This document shows positions 34,176 through 43,112 of a stretch of DNA of 64,000 nt, one piece after another (position 1 is the first letter of the stretch; every line of letters starts with the position of its first letter). The stretch covers positions 62,001-126,000 of the forward strand of contig DYYG01000047.1 in NCBI GenBank assembly GCA_020741775.1, in the 5' to 3' direction. The position numbers and the translations under genes were made by a program. The DNA is from Methylorubrum populi (GTDB lineage: Bacteria; Pseudomonadota; Alphaproteobacteria; Rhizobiales; Beijerinckiaceae). Under the pieces are notes generated by a model. That model did no database searches, was not told the DNA's origin, and was given only the letters and a program-made list of their open reading frames with translations.

Positions 34176-36008
34176 TCAGGCCACCCGCAGCGGCCCGGTC
34201 CGCTGGTGGAAATCCGGTCCGTTGCCGGTCTTCGCCACGAAGCCCGCCCGGATCACGAAGTCACCGAAATGCTCGCCCGGCTTCCGGTCCTTGGCATAGG
34301 CGGCGAAGAGCGGCTCCAGCGTGTCCTTGATCTCGCTGGCCAGGACGTCCTCACGGTAGAGCTTGCTCAACCGGGAGCCGTCGAAGGCGGCGCCAAGATA
34401 GAGGTGGTAGCGCTCCGGCCCGCGCCCGACGAGGCCGATCTCGGCGATGAAGGGCCGGGCGCAGCCATTGGGGCAGCCGGTGGAGCGGATCGTGATCTCC
34501 TCGTCCTGGAGACCGTGACGGGCCAGGCTCTCCTCCAGTTCGGTGAGGAGGTCGGGCAGGTACCGCTCGCTCTCGGCGAGTGCCAGCCCGCAGGTCGGCA
34601 GGGCGACACAGGCCATGGAGCTGCGGCGCAGGGCCGAGGCCCCCTTGGTCAGGCCGTACTCGTTCACCAGCGCCTCGATCTGCTCCCGCTTCTCAGCAGG
34701 CACGTTGGCGATGATAACGTTCTGGTTGCCGGTGAGCCGGAAATCGCCCTCGTGGACCTCGGCGATGCGGCGCAGGCCCGACAGGAATTGCGGACCGCCC
34801 TCGATATCCTTGATCCGGCCCGAGGGCACATACAGCGTCAGATGGTGGCGCCCATCCTCGCCCTCGACCCAGCCGTAGCGGTCGCCATTGCCGTCGAAGG
34901 TGAAGGGCTTCGGCTCAGCCAGCGTCTTGCCGATCCGCTTCTCGACCTCGGCCCGGAAGGCCTCGAGGCCGAAGCGCTCGATCGTGTATTTGAGGCGGGC
35001 ATTCTTGCGGTTCTTGCGGTTGCCCCAGTCGCGCTGGACCGTCATCACCGCTTCCGCGACCTTGAGGGCATCCTCCGGCTTGCAGAAGCCCATCACATCG
35101 GCGGTGCGGGGGAAGGTGTCGGTCTCGCCATGGGTCATGCCCATGCCGCCGCCGACCGTGACGTTCCAGCCCGTCACCTTGTTCTTCTTGTCGAGGATGG
35201 CGATGAAGCCGAGATCGTGGGCGAAGATATCGACCTCGTTGGAGGGCGGCACCGCCACCACGGTCTTGAACTTCCGCGGCAGGTAGGTCTTGCCATAGAC
35301 GGGCTCGACCTCGTCCTCGCCGCCGACCACGCGCTCGCCATCGAGCCAGATCTCGCGCCACGCGCCGGTCTTCGGCAGCAGGGTGTCGGAGATGTCCTTG
35401 GCAAGCTTGAGCGCGATTTTGTGCGCCCCGGCCTGGGCCGGGTTGGTCGCGGCCATGACGTTGCGGTTCACGTCGCCGCAGGCGGCGATGGTGTCGAGCA
35501 GCGCCGAGTCGATCGCCGCCATGGTGCGCTTCAGGTTCGACTTGATGACGCCGTGATACTGGAAGGTCTGGCGCGTCGTCGCCCGCAGGGCATTACCGGC
35601 ATAGGTCGTGGCGATGTCGTCGAGGATCAGCCACTGCTTCGGCGTCACGACGCCGCCCGCGATGCGCAGGCGGATCATGAAGCTGAAGGCCTTTTCCAGC
35701 TTCTTCTTGGTGCGCTCCGCCCGGATGTCCCGGTCGTCCTGCATGTACATGCCGTGGAACTTGACGAGCTGGCCGTCATCCTCGGAGATCGCGCCGGTGG
35801 CGTGCTTGAGGAGCCCGTCGGCCAGCCCGCCGCGCAGGTAGCGGCTGGCGATCTTCAGGTGCTCGTTATGGGCGAGCCCGGCGGCCTTCGCGGCCTCCGC
35901 ATCCGTGATCGGACGGTCGGTCGGGGGCGCTTCGTAACGGTGCGCGCCGATGCCGGGCGTGTCCACGGCAGGGCCGTCAGGCGTGTCGATCGGCTTGTGG
36001 TCGTCCAT
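34176..36008 (-). CDS. cysI: Sulfite reductase hemoprotein subunit
   Basis: A 610-residue assimilatory sulfite reductase beta subunit, which reduces sulfite to sulfide at a siroheme coupled to a [4Fe-4S] cluster. The four cluster cysteines are Cys467 and Cys473 (SMACVALPTCG) and Cys512 and Cys516 (STGCPNGCARP). Siroheme-contact arginines lie in RATTRQTFQYHGV. The start is the ATG at 36008; upstream open sequence to 36161 runs into a repeat. It follows cysJ on the same strand with a 210-bp gap containing a family-B repeat, so the repeat sits inside what is probably one transcript. Confidence 0.95.
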   Translation of the reverse strand: MDDHKPIDTPDGPAVDTPGIGAHRYEAPPTDRPITDAEAAKAAGLAHNEHLKIASRYLRGGLADGLLKHATGAISEDDGQLVKFHGMYMQDDRDIRAERTKKKLEKAFSFMIRLRIAGGVVTPKQWLILDDIATTYAGNALRATTRQTFQYHGVIKSNLKRTMAAIDSALLDTIAACGDVNRNVMAATNPAQAGAHKIALKLAKDISDTLLPKTGAWREIWLDGERVVGGEDEVEPVYGKTYLPRKFKTVVAVPPSNEVDIFAHDLGFIAILDKKNKVTGWNVTVGGGMGMTHGETDTFPRTADVMGFCKPEDALKVAEAVMTVQRDWGNRKNRKNARLKYTIERFGLEAFRAEVEKRIGKTLAEPKPFTFDGNGDRYGWVEGEDGRHHLTLYVPSGRIKDIEGGPQFLSGLRRIAEVHEGDFRLTGNQNVIIANVPAEKREQIEALVNEYGLTKGASALRRSSMACVALPTCGLALAESERYLPDLLTELEESLARHGLQDEEITIRSTGCPNGCARPFIAEIGLVGRGPERYHLYLGAAFDGSRLSKLYREDVLASEIKDTLEPLFAAYAKDRKPGEHFGDFVIRAGFVAKTGNGPDFHQRTGPLRVA

Positions 36009-36058
36009 GGCGGTGATCTCTGCGGTCTCTGAGTTCGGCCGCTCATTCCCACCCAACA

Positions 36059-36172
36059 CCTCATCCCGAGGTGCCGGAGCGAAGCGGAGACCTCGAGGGA
36101 GAGCTCCGGATATCGCGGCGATCTCTGGATCCCTCCTGCGAGGCCCGCTGTCGCGGGTCACTCAGGATGAGG
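36059..36172. repeat. Palindromic intergenic repeat, family B copy 2
   Basis: A 114-bp element between cysJ and cysI. The ends are inverted repeats (CCTCATCCCGAGGTGC at 36059-36074 and GTCACTCAGGATGAGG at 36157-36172), clearly related to the element at 2465-2573. The interior also has self-complementary AGCTCCGGATATC-type sequence. As RNA it could fold within the cysJI message. Confidence 0.8.
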
Positions 36173-36218
36173 TCCAGGCTTAGGAAGAAGCGCGTCCTTC
36201 CCTGTTCAACGTCCTGTC

Positions 36219-38003
36219 TCAGTAAACGTCCTGCTGGTAGCGCTTGGCCCGCTCCAGCCCGGCGACATGCGTCTCCGCATCGGCGGCGCTGAGGCCCTTC
36301 ACGGTCTGGAAGGCCCGCACCACGGCGGCGCGCACATCCTTGGCCATGTTCTTGGCATCGCCGCAGACGTAGAAATGGGCGCCCCCGTCGAGCCAGGCCA
36401 CCAGCTCGGCGGCGTTCTGATCGATCCGGTCCTGCACGTAGATCTTTTCCGGCTGGTCGCGGGAAAAGGCCACGTCGATCTTGGCCAGCGAACCGTCCTC
36501 CAGCGCATCCTGCCATTCGAGCTGGTACAGGAAGTCGTGGGTGAAGTGGCGGTCGCCGAAGAACAGCCAGGAGCGGCCGGGCGCCTCGATGGCGCGGCGC
36601 TCCTGCACGAAGGCGCGGAACGGGGCGACGCCGGTGCCGGGGCCGACCATGATGATGTCGGTCGCAGGGTCGGAGGGCAGGCGGAAATGCTTGTTCGGCT
36701 TCACCCGCACCCGCAGCTTGGCACCGTTGCGGATCCGGTCCGCGACATGGACCGAGGCGACGCCGGAGCGGGCGCGTCCATGGGTCTCGTAGCGCACGGC
36801 GGCGATGGTGAGATGCACCTCGTCGCCCACCTCCTTGCGTGAGGAGGCGATGGAATAGGCCCGCGGCGGCAGCGGCCGGGTCACGGTGTTGAGATGCTCG
36901 GCGGTCAGCGCGGCGGGGAAGCGCTCGATCAGGTCGATCAGGTGACGCCCCTCGATCCAGGCCTTGACCTCGCCGCTCTCCACGAAAGCGGCTGCCTCGG
37001 CATGGCCCGTCGCCTTGGCGAAGCGCTCGACCGTGCTGGCCGAGAGTGTGGTGATGTCGCGCTCGGCCAGCAGCGCCTTGCGCAGAGCCTCGTCACCGGA
37101 GAGCCCGGTGGCGCGCAGGATCTCATCCACGAGTTGCGGGTCGTTCTCCGGGAAGATCTCCAGCGAATCGCCCGGTTCGTAGGCCGGCGCCCCATCCTCG
37201 AATTCGAGGGCGAGGTGGATGGTCTCCTTGTCGGAGCGGGACGAGTTGAGGTTCACGTGGTCGATCACCTCGACCACCACCGGCTCGCGGCTGACTTCGC
37301 CGTCCTCGTCCTCGACGCCATGGCGGAAATCGACCGCCACGACATTGTCCGCCGGGACCTCGGCCGGAGCCAGCGCCTTCAGCGCACCCTTGATCCAATC
37401 GGCGGCGGGCTTCTCGAAATCGAGGTCGAGGTCGGCGCGCGGAACGGCTCGCTTGGCACCCAGCGCCTCGAACCGGGCATCGAGGGCTTTGCCGATGGCG
37501 CAGAACTCGGCGTAGCTGGTGTCGCCGAGGGCGAGCACGGCAAATTCCACGCCCTCGAGACGGGGCGCCCCATCGGCCATCAATTCGCCGTAGGCCCGCA
37601 CGGCGCGGGCGGGCGGCTCGCCTTCGCCCCAGGTCGCGGCGATGGCGACCAGCTTGCCGGCCTTCGGCAGCGTCGCGAGGTCGAGATCGGAGAAATCGAC
37701 GATCTTCGGCTTGAAGCCCTGTTTGCGCGCGAGCTTGCTCACGTCGCTCGCGAGCTTTTCGGAATTGCCCGACTCGGAGGCGAACAGGATCGTCAGCGGC
37801 TCGGCCGCCTTCGGGGGAGCGGCCGGAACTGCGGCGGAGACCGGCTGTCCGGCAGCGGCATCGAGCCCCGCCAGAAAGCCCGTGAGCCATGCACGCTGAA
37901 TCGGCGTCGCGGCACCGAGTGCCGCATCGAGATGGGCCCGTTCCTGATCTCCGAAAGGAGCCGTGCGGGGGAGGAGTGCTTGCCTGGACATCGTGGGTGC
38001 CAT
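36219..38003 (-). CDS. cysJ: Sulfite reductase flavoprotein subunit
   Basis: A 594-residue diflavin reductase that passes electrons from NADPH through FAD and FMN to CysI. Domains in order are an N-terminal extension of about 65 residues, a flavodoxin domain (about 68-210; LTILFASESGNSEKLA), an FAD-binding domain (RAYSIASSRKEVGDEVHL) and an NADPH-binding domain (MVGPGTGVAPFRAFVQERR, YVCGDAKNMAKDV, ending RYQQDVY). A second in-frame ATG at 37991 is also possible. It is the first gene of the cysJI unit and carries a putative operator at 38034-38057. Confidence 0.95.
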   Translation of the reverse strand: MAPTMSRQALLPRTAPFGDQERAHLDAALGAATPIQRAWLTGFLAGLDAAAGQPVSAAVPAAPPKAAEPLTILFASESGNSEKLASDVSKLARKQGFKPKIVDFSDLDLATLPKAGKLVAIAATWGEGEPPARAVRAYGELMADGAPRLEGVEFAVLALGDTSYAEFCAIGKALDARFEALGAKRAVPRADLDLDFEKPAADWIKGALKALAPAEVPADNVVAVDFRHGVEDEDGEVSREPVVVEVIDHVNLNSSRSDKETIHLALEFEDGAPAYEPGDSLEIFPENDPQLVDEILRATGLSGDEALRKALLAERDITTLSASTVERFAKATGHAEAAAFVESGEVKAWIEGRHLIDLIERFPAALTAEHLNTVTRPLPPRAYSIASSRKEVGDEVHLTIAAVRYETHGRARSGVASVHVADRIRNGAKLRVRVKPNKHFRLPSDPATDIIMVGPGTGVAPFRAFVQERRAIEAPGRSWLFFGDRHFTHDFLYQLEWQDALEDGSLAKIDVAFSRDQPEKIYVQDRIDQNAAELVAWLDGGAHFYVCGDAKNMAKDVRAAVVRAFQTVKGLSAADAETHVAGLERAKRYQQDVY

Positions 38004-38033
38004 GTCGTCTGCCGGAGCGCCGCTGTCAACGGA

Positions 38034-38057
38034 GGAATGTCCGTTTTAAAGAACGCT
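38034..38057 (-). promoter_or_regulatory. Putative cys operator upstream of cysJ
   Basis: Read on the minus strand, this 24-nt element matches the one upstream of cysH (38798-38821) at 19 of 24 positions, in the same orientation relative to transcription. Its core GTTCTTTAAAACGGAC is an imperfect palindrome. It ends 30 bases before the cysJ start codon, almost the same distance as in cysH. The protein that binds it is not identifiable. Confidence 0.55.
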
Positions 38058-38103
38058 CATCACAGAGAAGAGATTATTTGCTGTTGCGCTGCAAAATAGA
38101 AGA

Positions 38104-38607
38104 TTATTCCCCTACCACTGCAAGGCGCGGTTCGGGACGGCCCCGCGGCGGCGGAACGGGCAGCGGCAAGGCGGTCGTGGACTTCACCTTTTCCATGGCG
38201 AAGCGCGAGGTCACGTTCTTGAGAGGAAGGGTTCCGATGAGGTTCTTATAGAAGGTGTCGTAGGCGGCCATGTCGGCGACGACCACGCGCAGCATGTAAT
38301 CGACATCGCCGGCCATGCGGTAGAATTCCAGCACCTCCGGCATCGCCGAGATGCGATCGGCGAATCGCTCCAGCCAATCCTTCGAGTGGTCTGCGGTCTC
38401 GATGGAGACGAAGACGGTGAGCCCGAGCCCGAGCTTCACCGGATCGAGCACCGCGACGCGCCGGTCGATCACCCCGTCCGCCTCCAGGCGCTGAATCCGC
38501 TTCCAGCACGGGGTTTGCGACAGCCCAACCTGCTCACCGATGGCGGCGATGGAGAGCGTGGCATCCTTCTGCAGGAGCGCGAGGATCTTCAGGTCGATCG
38601 AGTCCAA
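38104..38607 (-). CDS. Lrp/AsnC-family transcription regulator
   Basis: A 167-residue regulator with an N-terminal winged helix-turn-helix (LDSIDLKILALLQKDATLS, then GLSQTPCWKRIQRLEADGVI) and a C-terminal RAM (Lrp effector-binding) domain (about residues 65-145; VLEFYRMAGDVDYMLRVVV). The proline-rich tail (PLPVPPPRGRPEP) is unusual. It starts with TTG. It lies between the two arms of the cys locus; whether it controls them is unknown, although an amino-acid-sensing regulator there would make sense. Confidence 0.9.
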   Translation of the reverse strand: MDSIDLKILALLQKDATLSIAAIGEQVGLSQTPCWKRIQRLEADGVIDRRVAVLDPVKLGLGLTVFVSIETADHSKDWLERFADRISAMPEVLEFYRMAGDVDYMLRVVVADMAAYDTFYKNLIGTLPLKNVTSRFAMEKVKSTTALPLPVPPPRGRPEPRLAVVGE

Positions 38608-38792
38608 GGGAGGCCTCTCCGAAATTGATGGCGAGGATCGTTTCTCGACGGGCCGCCCGGCTCCGGAGACCGGACCGATCGGAAGCGCTATCGAGAAGAA
38701 TCTTTTCTAGGCAGTCAGCGATCCGCGTCAGCGGCCGTTGCTCTTTCTTGCGCGCCGCAGCGGTGGATTGCATGCGCAGCAGCCCCGACGCC

Positions 38793-38821
38793 TTGACAGC
38801 GTTCGTTATAGCGAACATTTC
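38793..38821 (+). promoter_or_regulatory. Putative cysH promoter element and operator
   Basis: A perfect -35-like TTGACA (38793-38798) runs directly into GTTCGTTATAGCGAAC (38801-38816), a 14-of-16 palindrome. The extended 24-nt stretch 38798-38821 is shared with the cysJ leader. It ends 36 bases before the cysH ATG. A matching -10 element is weak (CATTTC), so the site could serve an activator or a repressor. Confidence 0.55.
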
Positions 38822-38857
38822 AGAGCTCCGACAAGCAGGCAATCCGATTTTACGCAC

Positions 38858-39667
38858 ATGACCGCTGCCCTCTTTCGGGCGGCCGAGGACCTCGCCAGGG
38901 ATATGGCGGGGCTGGACCTCCGGGGGCGCATCCGCCTCGTCGAGGACCGTATCCCCGGCCGGCTCGTCTTCACCACCAGCCTCGGCATCGAGGATCAGGC
39001 GCTCACGCACGCGCTCGCCCTGAACAAGGGCCGCACCGAGATCGTCACCCTCGATACCGGCCGGCTCTTCCCCGAGACCTACGATGTCTGGGTCGAGACC
39101 GAGGCCGCCTACGGCATCCGCATCCGCGCCTACGCGCCGGAGCGGCAGGCCGAGGAGGCGTTCGTCGCGGCCGAGGGCATCAATGGTTTCCGGCACTCGG
39201 TCGCGGCGCGGCAGCAATGCTGCGGCTTCCGCAAGGTCGAGCCCCTCGGCCGTGCCCTCGACGGCGCGGCGGCATGGTTCACCGGCCTGCGCGCCGGCCA
39301 GTCGACCAACCGGGCCGACACCCCACTCGCCGAGGCGGACGAGGGCCGCGGCCTGATCAAGGTCAACCCGCTGGCCGACTGGTCGCGGGCGGATATCGAC
39401 CGGTTCGTGCGCGACAATTTCATTCCCTACAACGCGCTGCACGATCGCGGCTTCCCCTCGATCGGCTGTGCCCCCTGCACCCGCGCCGTGAAGATCGGCG
39501 AGGACGAGCGCGCCGGTCGCTGGTGGTGGGAGCAGGAATCCAAGAAGGAATGCGGCCTGCACCTGCACAGGCCCGAGGGGGATGTGGTCCCCGGCCAGGA
39601 GGCTGCGGCCTTCGAGGAGCCGGCGAGCGCCGCGACCTCACGCGAAGACAGAAGGGAACTGGTTTGA
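38858..39667 (+). CDS. cysH: APS-type phosphoadenylyl/adenylyl-sulfate reductase
   Basis: A 269-residue CysH that reduces activated sulfate to sulfite. The protein has Cys121-Cys122 ([12 protein letters not shown]) and Cys204/Cys207 (GCAPCTRA), the four ligands of a [4Fe-4S] cluster found in adenylyl-sulfate (APS) reductases, plus the catalytic Cys232 (KECGLHLH). It therefore probably uses APS, not PAPS; no cysC kinase domain is present in cysN, which agrees. The ATG at 38858 is used. Its stop overlaps the cysD start (TGATG), so cysH-cysD-cysN form a tightly coupled operon. Confidence 0.95.
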   Translation: MTAALFRAAEDLARDMAGLDLRGRIRLVEDRIPGRLVFTTSLGIEDQALTHALALNKGRTEIVTLDTGRLFPETYDVWVETEAAYGIRIRAYAPERQAEEAFVAAEGINGFRHSVAARQQCCGFRKVEPLGRALDGAAAWFTGLRAGQSTNRADTPLAEADEGRGLIKVNPLADWSRADIDRFVRDNFIPYNALHDRGFPSIGCAPCTRAVKIGEDERAGRWWWEQESKKECGLHLHRPEGDVVPGQEAAAFEEPASAATSREDRRELV

Positions 39668-40593
39668 TGAGCGCCGTCGCCGCGCCCGCGCGCACCCGCC
39701 TGACGCATCTGCAGCGGCTCGAAGCCGAGAGCATCCATATCTTCCGGGAGACGGTCGCCGAGACCGAGAACCCGGTGATGCTCTACTCGATCGGCAAGGA
39801 TTCCTCGGTCCTGCTGCATCTCGCCCTGAAGGCCTTCGCGCCCGGGCGCCTGCCGTTCCCGCTGATGCACATCGACACCACCTGGAAATTCCAGGAGATG
39901 ATCGCCTTCCGCGACCGGCGCGTGCAGGAACTCGGCCTCGAACTGATCGTGCACACCAATCAGGACGGGCTCGCCAAGGGCATCGGCCCGGTCAGCCACG
40001 GTTCGGAAGTGCATACCGACGTGATGAAGACGCAGGCACTGCGTCAGGCCCTCGACAAGTACAAGTTCGATGCGGCCTTCGGCGGCGCCCGCCGTGACGA
40101 GGAGGCGAGCCGCGCCAAGGAGCGCATCGTGAGCCTGCGCAACGCCCAGCACCGCTGGGATCCGAAGCGCCAGCGCGCCGAGCCGTGGCACCTCTACAAT
40201 TTCAAGAAGCGGCGCGGCGAGAACTTCCGCGTGTTCCCGCTCTCGAACTGGACCGAGCTGGATATCTGGCTCTATATCGAGCAGGAAAAAATTCCGATCG
40301 TTCCGCTCTACTTCGCCGCCGAGCGGCCGGTGGTGGAGCGCGACGGCCAGCTCATCATGGTCGATGACGAGCGGCTGCCGCTGGAGCCGGGCGAGAGCCC
40401 GCAGCTCCGTCAGGTCCGCTTCCGCACGCTGGGCTGCTATCCGCTGACCGGCGCGGTCGAGAGCCCGGCCACGACCCTTCCGGAAATCATCGGCGAGACG
40501 CTCGCCGCCCGCACCTCGGAGCGCCAGGGCCGGGTGATCGACAAGGACGGCGCCGGCGCCATGGAGCGCAAGAAGCAGGAGGGCTATTTCTGA
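39667..40593 (+). CDS. cysD: Sulfate adenylyltransferase subunit 2
   Basis: A 308-residue small subunit of ATP sulfurylase, which makes adenylyl sulfate from sulfate and ATP. The ATP-pyrophosphatase P-loop is in [15 protein letters not shown], and further landmarks are [35 protein letters not shown] and [13 protein letters not shown]. It ends with [20 protein letters not shown]. It starts on the cysH stop (TGATG) and its own stop overlaps the cysN start the same way. Confidence 0.97.
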   Translation: MSAVAAPARTRLTHLQRLEAESIHIFRETVAETENPVMLYSIGKDSSVLLHLALKAFAPGRLPFPLMHIDTTWKFQEMIAFRDRRVQELGLELIVHTNQDGLAKGIGPVSHGSEVHTDVMKTQALRQALDKYKFDAAFGGARRDEEASRAKERIVSLRNAQHRWDPKRQRAEPWHLYNFKKRRGENFRVFPLSNWTELDIWLYIEQEKIPIVPLYFAAERPVVERDGQLIMVDDERLPLEPGESPQLRQVRFRTLGCYPLTGAVESPATTLPEIIGETLAARTSERQGRVIDKDGAGAMERKKQEGYF

Positions 40594-42005
40594 TGACCAT
40601 CCATCAGTCTCCCGAGGCCTTCGGCTACGAGGCCTTCCTGCACACGCACCAGAACAAGGAGGTGCTGCGCTTCATCACCTGCGGTTCGGTCGATGACGGC
40701 AAATCGACCCTGATCGGGCGGCTCCTGCACGACACCAAGCAGATCTTCGACGATCAGGTGACGGCGTTGCAGCGCGATTCGCGCAAGCACGGCACCCAGG
40801 GCGGCGAAGTCGATCTCGCCCTGCTCGTCGATGGCCTCCAGGCCGAGCGCGAGCAGGGCATCACCATCGATGTCGCCTATCGCTTCTTCTCGACCGAGCG
40901 GCGCTCCTTCATCGTCGCCGACACTCCCGGCCACGAGCAGTACACCCGCAACATGGCCACCGGCGCCTCGACCGCCGACGTCGCCGTGATCCTGGTCGAT
41001 GCCCGCCACGGCCTGACCCGCCAGACCCGGCGCCACGCGCTCCTCGTCTCGCTGCTCGGCATCCACCGGGTGGTGCTCGCCATCAACAAGATGGATCTCG
41101 TCGGCTGGTCGCAGGACAAGTTCGAGGCCATTCTCTCCGGCTTCCAGGCCTTCGCCGCACCGCTGAATTTTTCCGAGGTGCGGGCGATTCCGCTCTCGGC
41201 CAAGAACGGCGACAACGTCGTGCTGCCGGGCACCGCCGCCACCTGGTACGAGGGCGGGCCGCTGCTGCGCTATCTCGAAGAGGTGCCGGTGAAGTCGGAG
41301 GAGCGCGCCGCCGCCTTCCGCCTGCCGGTACAGTGGGTGAACCGTCCGAATTCGGATTTCCGCGGGTTTTCCGGCCTGATCGCCTCGGGTTCGGTCGCTC
41401 CGGGCGATGCCGTGACCGTGGCGCCCTCGGGCAAGACCTCGACCGTCGCACGCATCTTCACCGCCGACGGCGATCTGGAGCGGGCGAGCGAGGGCCAGTC
41501 GGTGACGCTGGTGCTTGCCGATGAGATCGACGCATCGCGCGGCGCGGTGATCGCGACCTCCGACGCGCCGCTGACGCTGACCGACAGCCTCGACGTCCGC
41601 CTGTTCTGGGCCGCCGAGACCGAACTCGCCCCCGGCGCCAGCCTCTGGGCCAAGGTCGGCACGCAGACCGTCAACGCCGTGGTGAAGGCGGTGCATCGCC
41701 GGATCGATCCGGAGACTGGGCAGGCCGGCCCCGCCGGGACGCTCGCCGTCAACGATATCGGCGACGTGACGCTGACCCTCGACCGTCAGATCGCCGTCGA
41801 TGCCTATGTCGAGAACCGCGACACCGGCAGCCTGATCCTGATCGACCGGGAGACCACGGACACGGCGGCACTCGGCCTCGTTCAAAAGGTTGTCGCCTCG
41901 GCCAAGGCATCCGCTCCGGCTCCGGCCGCGCCAGACGCGGCGCCGCAGGAGGCCGCCCGCAGCGGTGGCCTGCTCGCCGGGATCAAGCGGCTGTTCGGCG
42001 GCTGA
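40593..42005 (+). CDS. cysN: Sulfate adenylyltransferase subunit 1 (GTPase)
   Basis: A 470-residue EF-Tu-like GTPase subunit of ATP sulfurylase, whose GTP hydrolysis drives adenylyl-sulfate synthesis. The P-loop GSVDDGKSTLIGRLL, the DTPGHEQYTRNMATGA (G3) and AINKMDLVG (G4) motifs are intact. Unlike many relatives it is not fused to a CysC (APS kinase) domain; it ends instead in an Ala/Pro-rich linker and a short helix (SGGLLAGIKRLFGG). It is the last gene of cysHDN. No clear terminator is seen. Confidence 0.96.
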   Translation: MTIHQSPEAFGYEAFLHTHQNKEVLRFITCGSVDDGKSTLIGRLLHDTKQIFDDQVTALQRDSRKHGTQGGEVDLALLVDGLQAEREQGITIDVAYRFFSTERRSFIVADTPGHEQYTRNMATGASTADVAVILVDARHGLTRQTRRHALLVSLLGIHRVVLAINKMDLVGWSQDKFEAILSGFQAFAAPLNFSEVRAIPLSAKNGDNVVLPGTAATWYEGGPLLRYLEEVPVKSEERAAAFRLPVQWVNRPNSDFRGFSGLIASGSVAPGDAVTVAPSGKTSTVARIFTADGDLERASEGQSVTLVLADEIDASRGAVIATSDAPLTLTDSLDVRLFWAAETELAPGASLWAKVGTQTVNAVVKAVHRRIDPETGQAGPAGTLAVNDIGDVTLTLDRQIAVDAYVENRDTGSLILIDRETTDTAALGLVQKVVASAKASAPAPAAPDAAPQEAARSGGLLAGIKRLFGG

Positions 42006-42083
42006 TACGGGCTCTCCCCCTCTCCCGTCCGGGGTGAGGGGGAAGAGTTTGGCGGCGGCACGCCTCCCCGCTAGAACCAGCGC

Positions 42084-43112
42084 ATGACCTCAGCCCCCGA
42101 CCCGGCCACCGATGTGTATGAGGGCCGGGACGGCTGGCTGTTCCTGATCCATGGCAACAACCGGGTTTTGGAGCAGTATGGCCGGCCGGGTGTCTCCCGG
42201 GCCACTTTGTGGCGCTGGCGGCGGATGATCGAAACCCGGGTGCGGCGCTGCGCCCGGCTCGGCGCGACCTACTTCCACGCCCTCGCCCCGGAAAAATTGA
42301 CCGTCTATCCCGAATGGGCCGAGGGGCTTGGCTTCGATCCGGCCCGCGCCCCGGCCCTGCGGCTCGCCCGCTGGCTCACCGCCTCGCCGGGCGCCCGGGC
42401 CTGGATCGATCTCGCCAGGGCCTTCCGAGCGCAAACGGGCGGCCCGCCGCTCTACCTGCGCACCGACACCCACTGGACGTTCGAGGGCTGCGCGCTCGCC
42501 TACCGCACGATCCTGTCGCGGATGGGCGTGCCCCCGCGCGACGATCTCAAGGCCCGGCGCGACCAGAGCGCCCTCTCCTTCTCGGGCGATCTCGGCCGCA
42601 AGTTCACGCCCCACCGCCTGGAGGCCGCCGAGGGCACTGGGATCGCGAGCCAGGCCCGGCGCATCCATGCCAACAACCTCCTGCTCGACATGGAAGCCAT
42701 CGGGCGCGGCGGCGACGCGCATCTCGGCACGCACGCCGTGTTTCGCAATGACGACCCAGAAGCCGATCCGCGCCGCCTCGTGATCTTCGGCGATTCCTAC
42801 GCCCAGCACACCGCCCACAGCCCGGTCGCGACCCTGACCGCGCTCTTCGCCGACCGGTTCCGCGAGGTGCATTTCCTGTGGTCGACCGGCATCGACTGGC
42901 ACTATCTCGAACAGGTCCGGCCCGATTTCGTCCTCTGCGAGATGGCCGAGCGCTTCATCATCGACCTGCCGCCACAGGGCATCCGCATCGAGCGGCTCGC
43001 GGAACTCGCCCGCGAGCGCAAGATCATGGGAGCGGATTTGCCGTCACCCGCGCGGCTTCCGCCTGACGCGCCCGCATCCGCGCCTGCAACCGCTGGCGCC
43101 GCGCCGCGATGA
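42084..43112 (+). CDS. AlgJ/AlgX-like SGNH-type polysaccharide acetylation protein
   Basis: A 342-residue protein resembling the SGNH-hydrolase-like domain of AlgJ and AlgX (alginate O-acetylation). The DTHWT motif (YLRTDTHWTFEGC) and the GDSYA nucleophile box (IFGDSYAQHTAHS) are both present, and the start contains EGRDGWLFLIHGNN. No signal peptide is obvious. No MBOAT acetyltransferase gene lies nearby, so the polysaccharide it acts on is unknown; the glycosyltransferases are 8 kb or more away. Its last 89 bases overlap the converging YihY gene, and its C-terminus is Ala/Pro-rich. Confidence 0.8.
   Translation: MTSAPDPATDVYEGRDGWLFLIHGNNRVLEQYGRPGVSRATLWRWRRMIETRVRRCARLGATYFHALAPEKLTVYPEWAEGLGFDPARAPALRLARWLTASPGARAWIDLARAFRAQTGGPPLYLRTDTHWTFEGCALAYRTILSRMGVPPRDDLKARRDQSALSFSGDLGRKFTPHRLEAAEGTGIASQARRIHANNLLLDMEAIGRGGDAHLGTHAVFRNDDPEADPRRLVIFGDSYAQHTAHSPVATLTALFADRFREVHFLWSTGIDWHYLEQVRPDFVLCEMAERFIIDLPPQGIRIERLAELARERKIMGADLPSPARLPPDAPASAPATAGAAPR

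Noticed and set aside
33480..36032. Plus-strand 850-codon open frame opposite cysI
   Set aside because: It is the high-G+C mirror of cysI; the sequence is repetitive in Arg/Gly/Asp/Leu and has no domain or ribosome-binding site.
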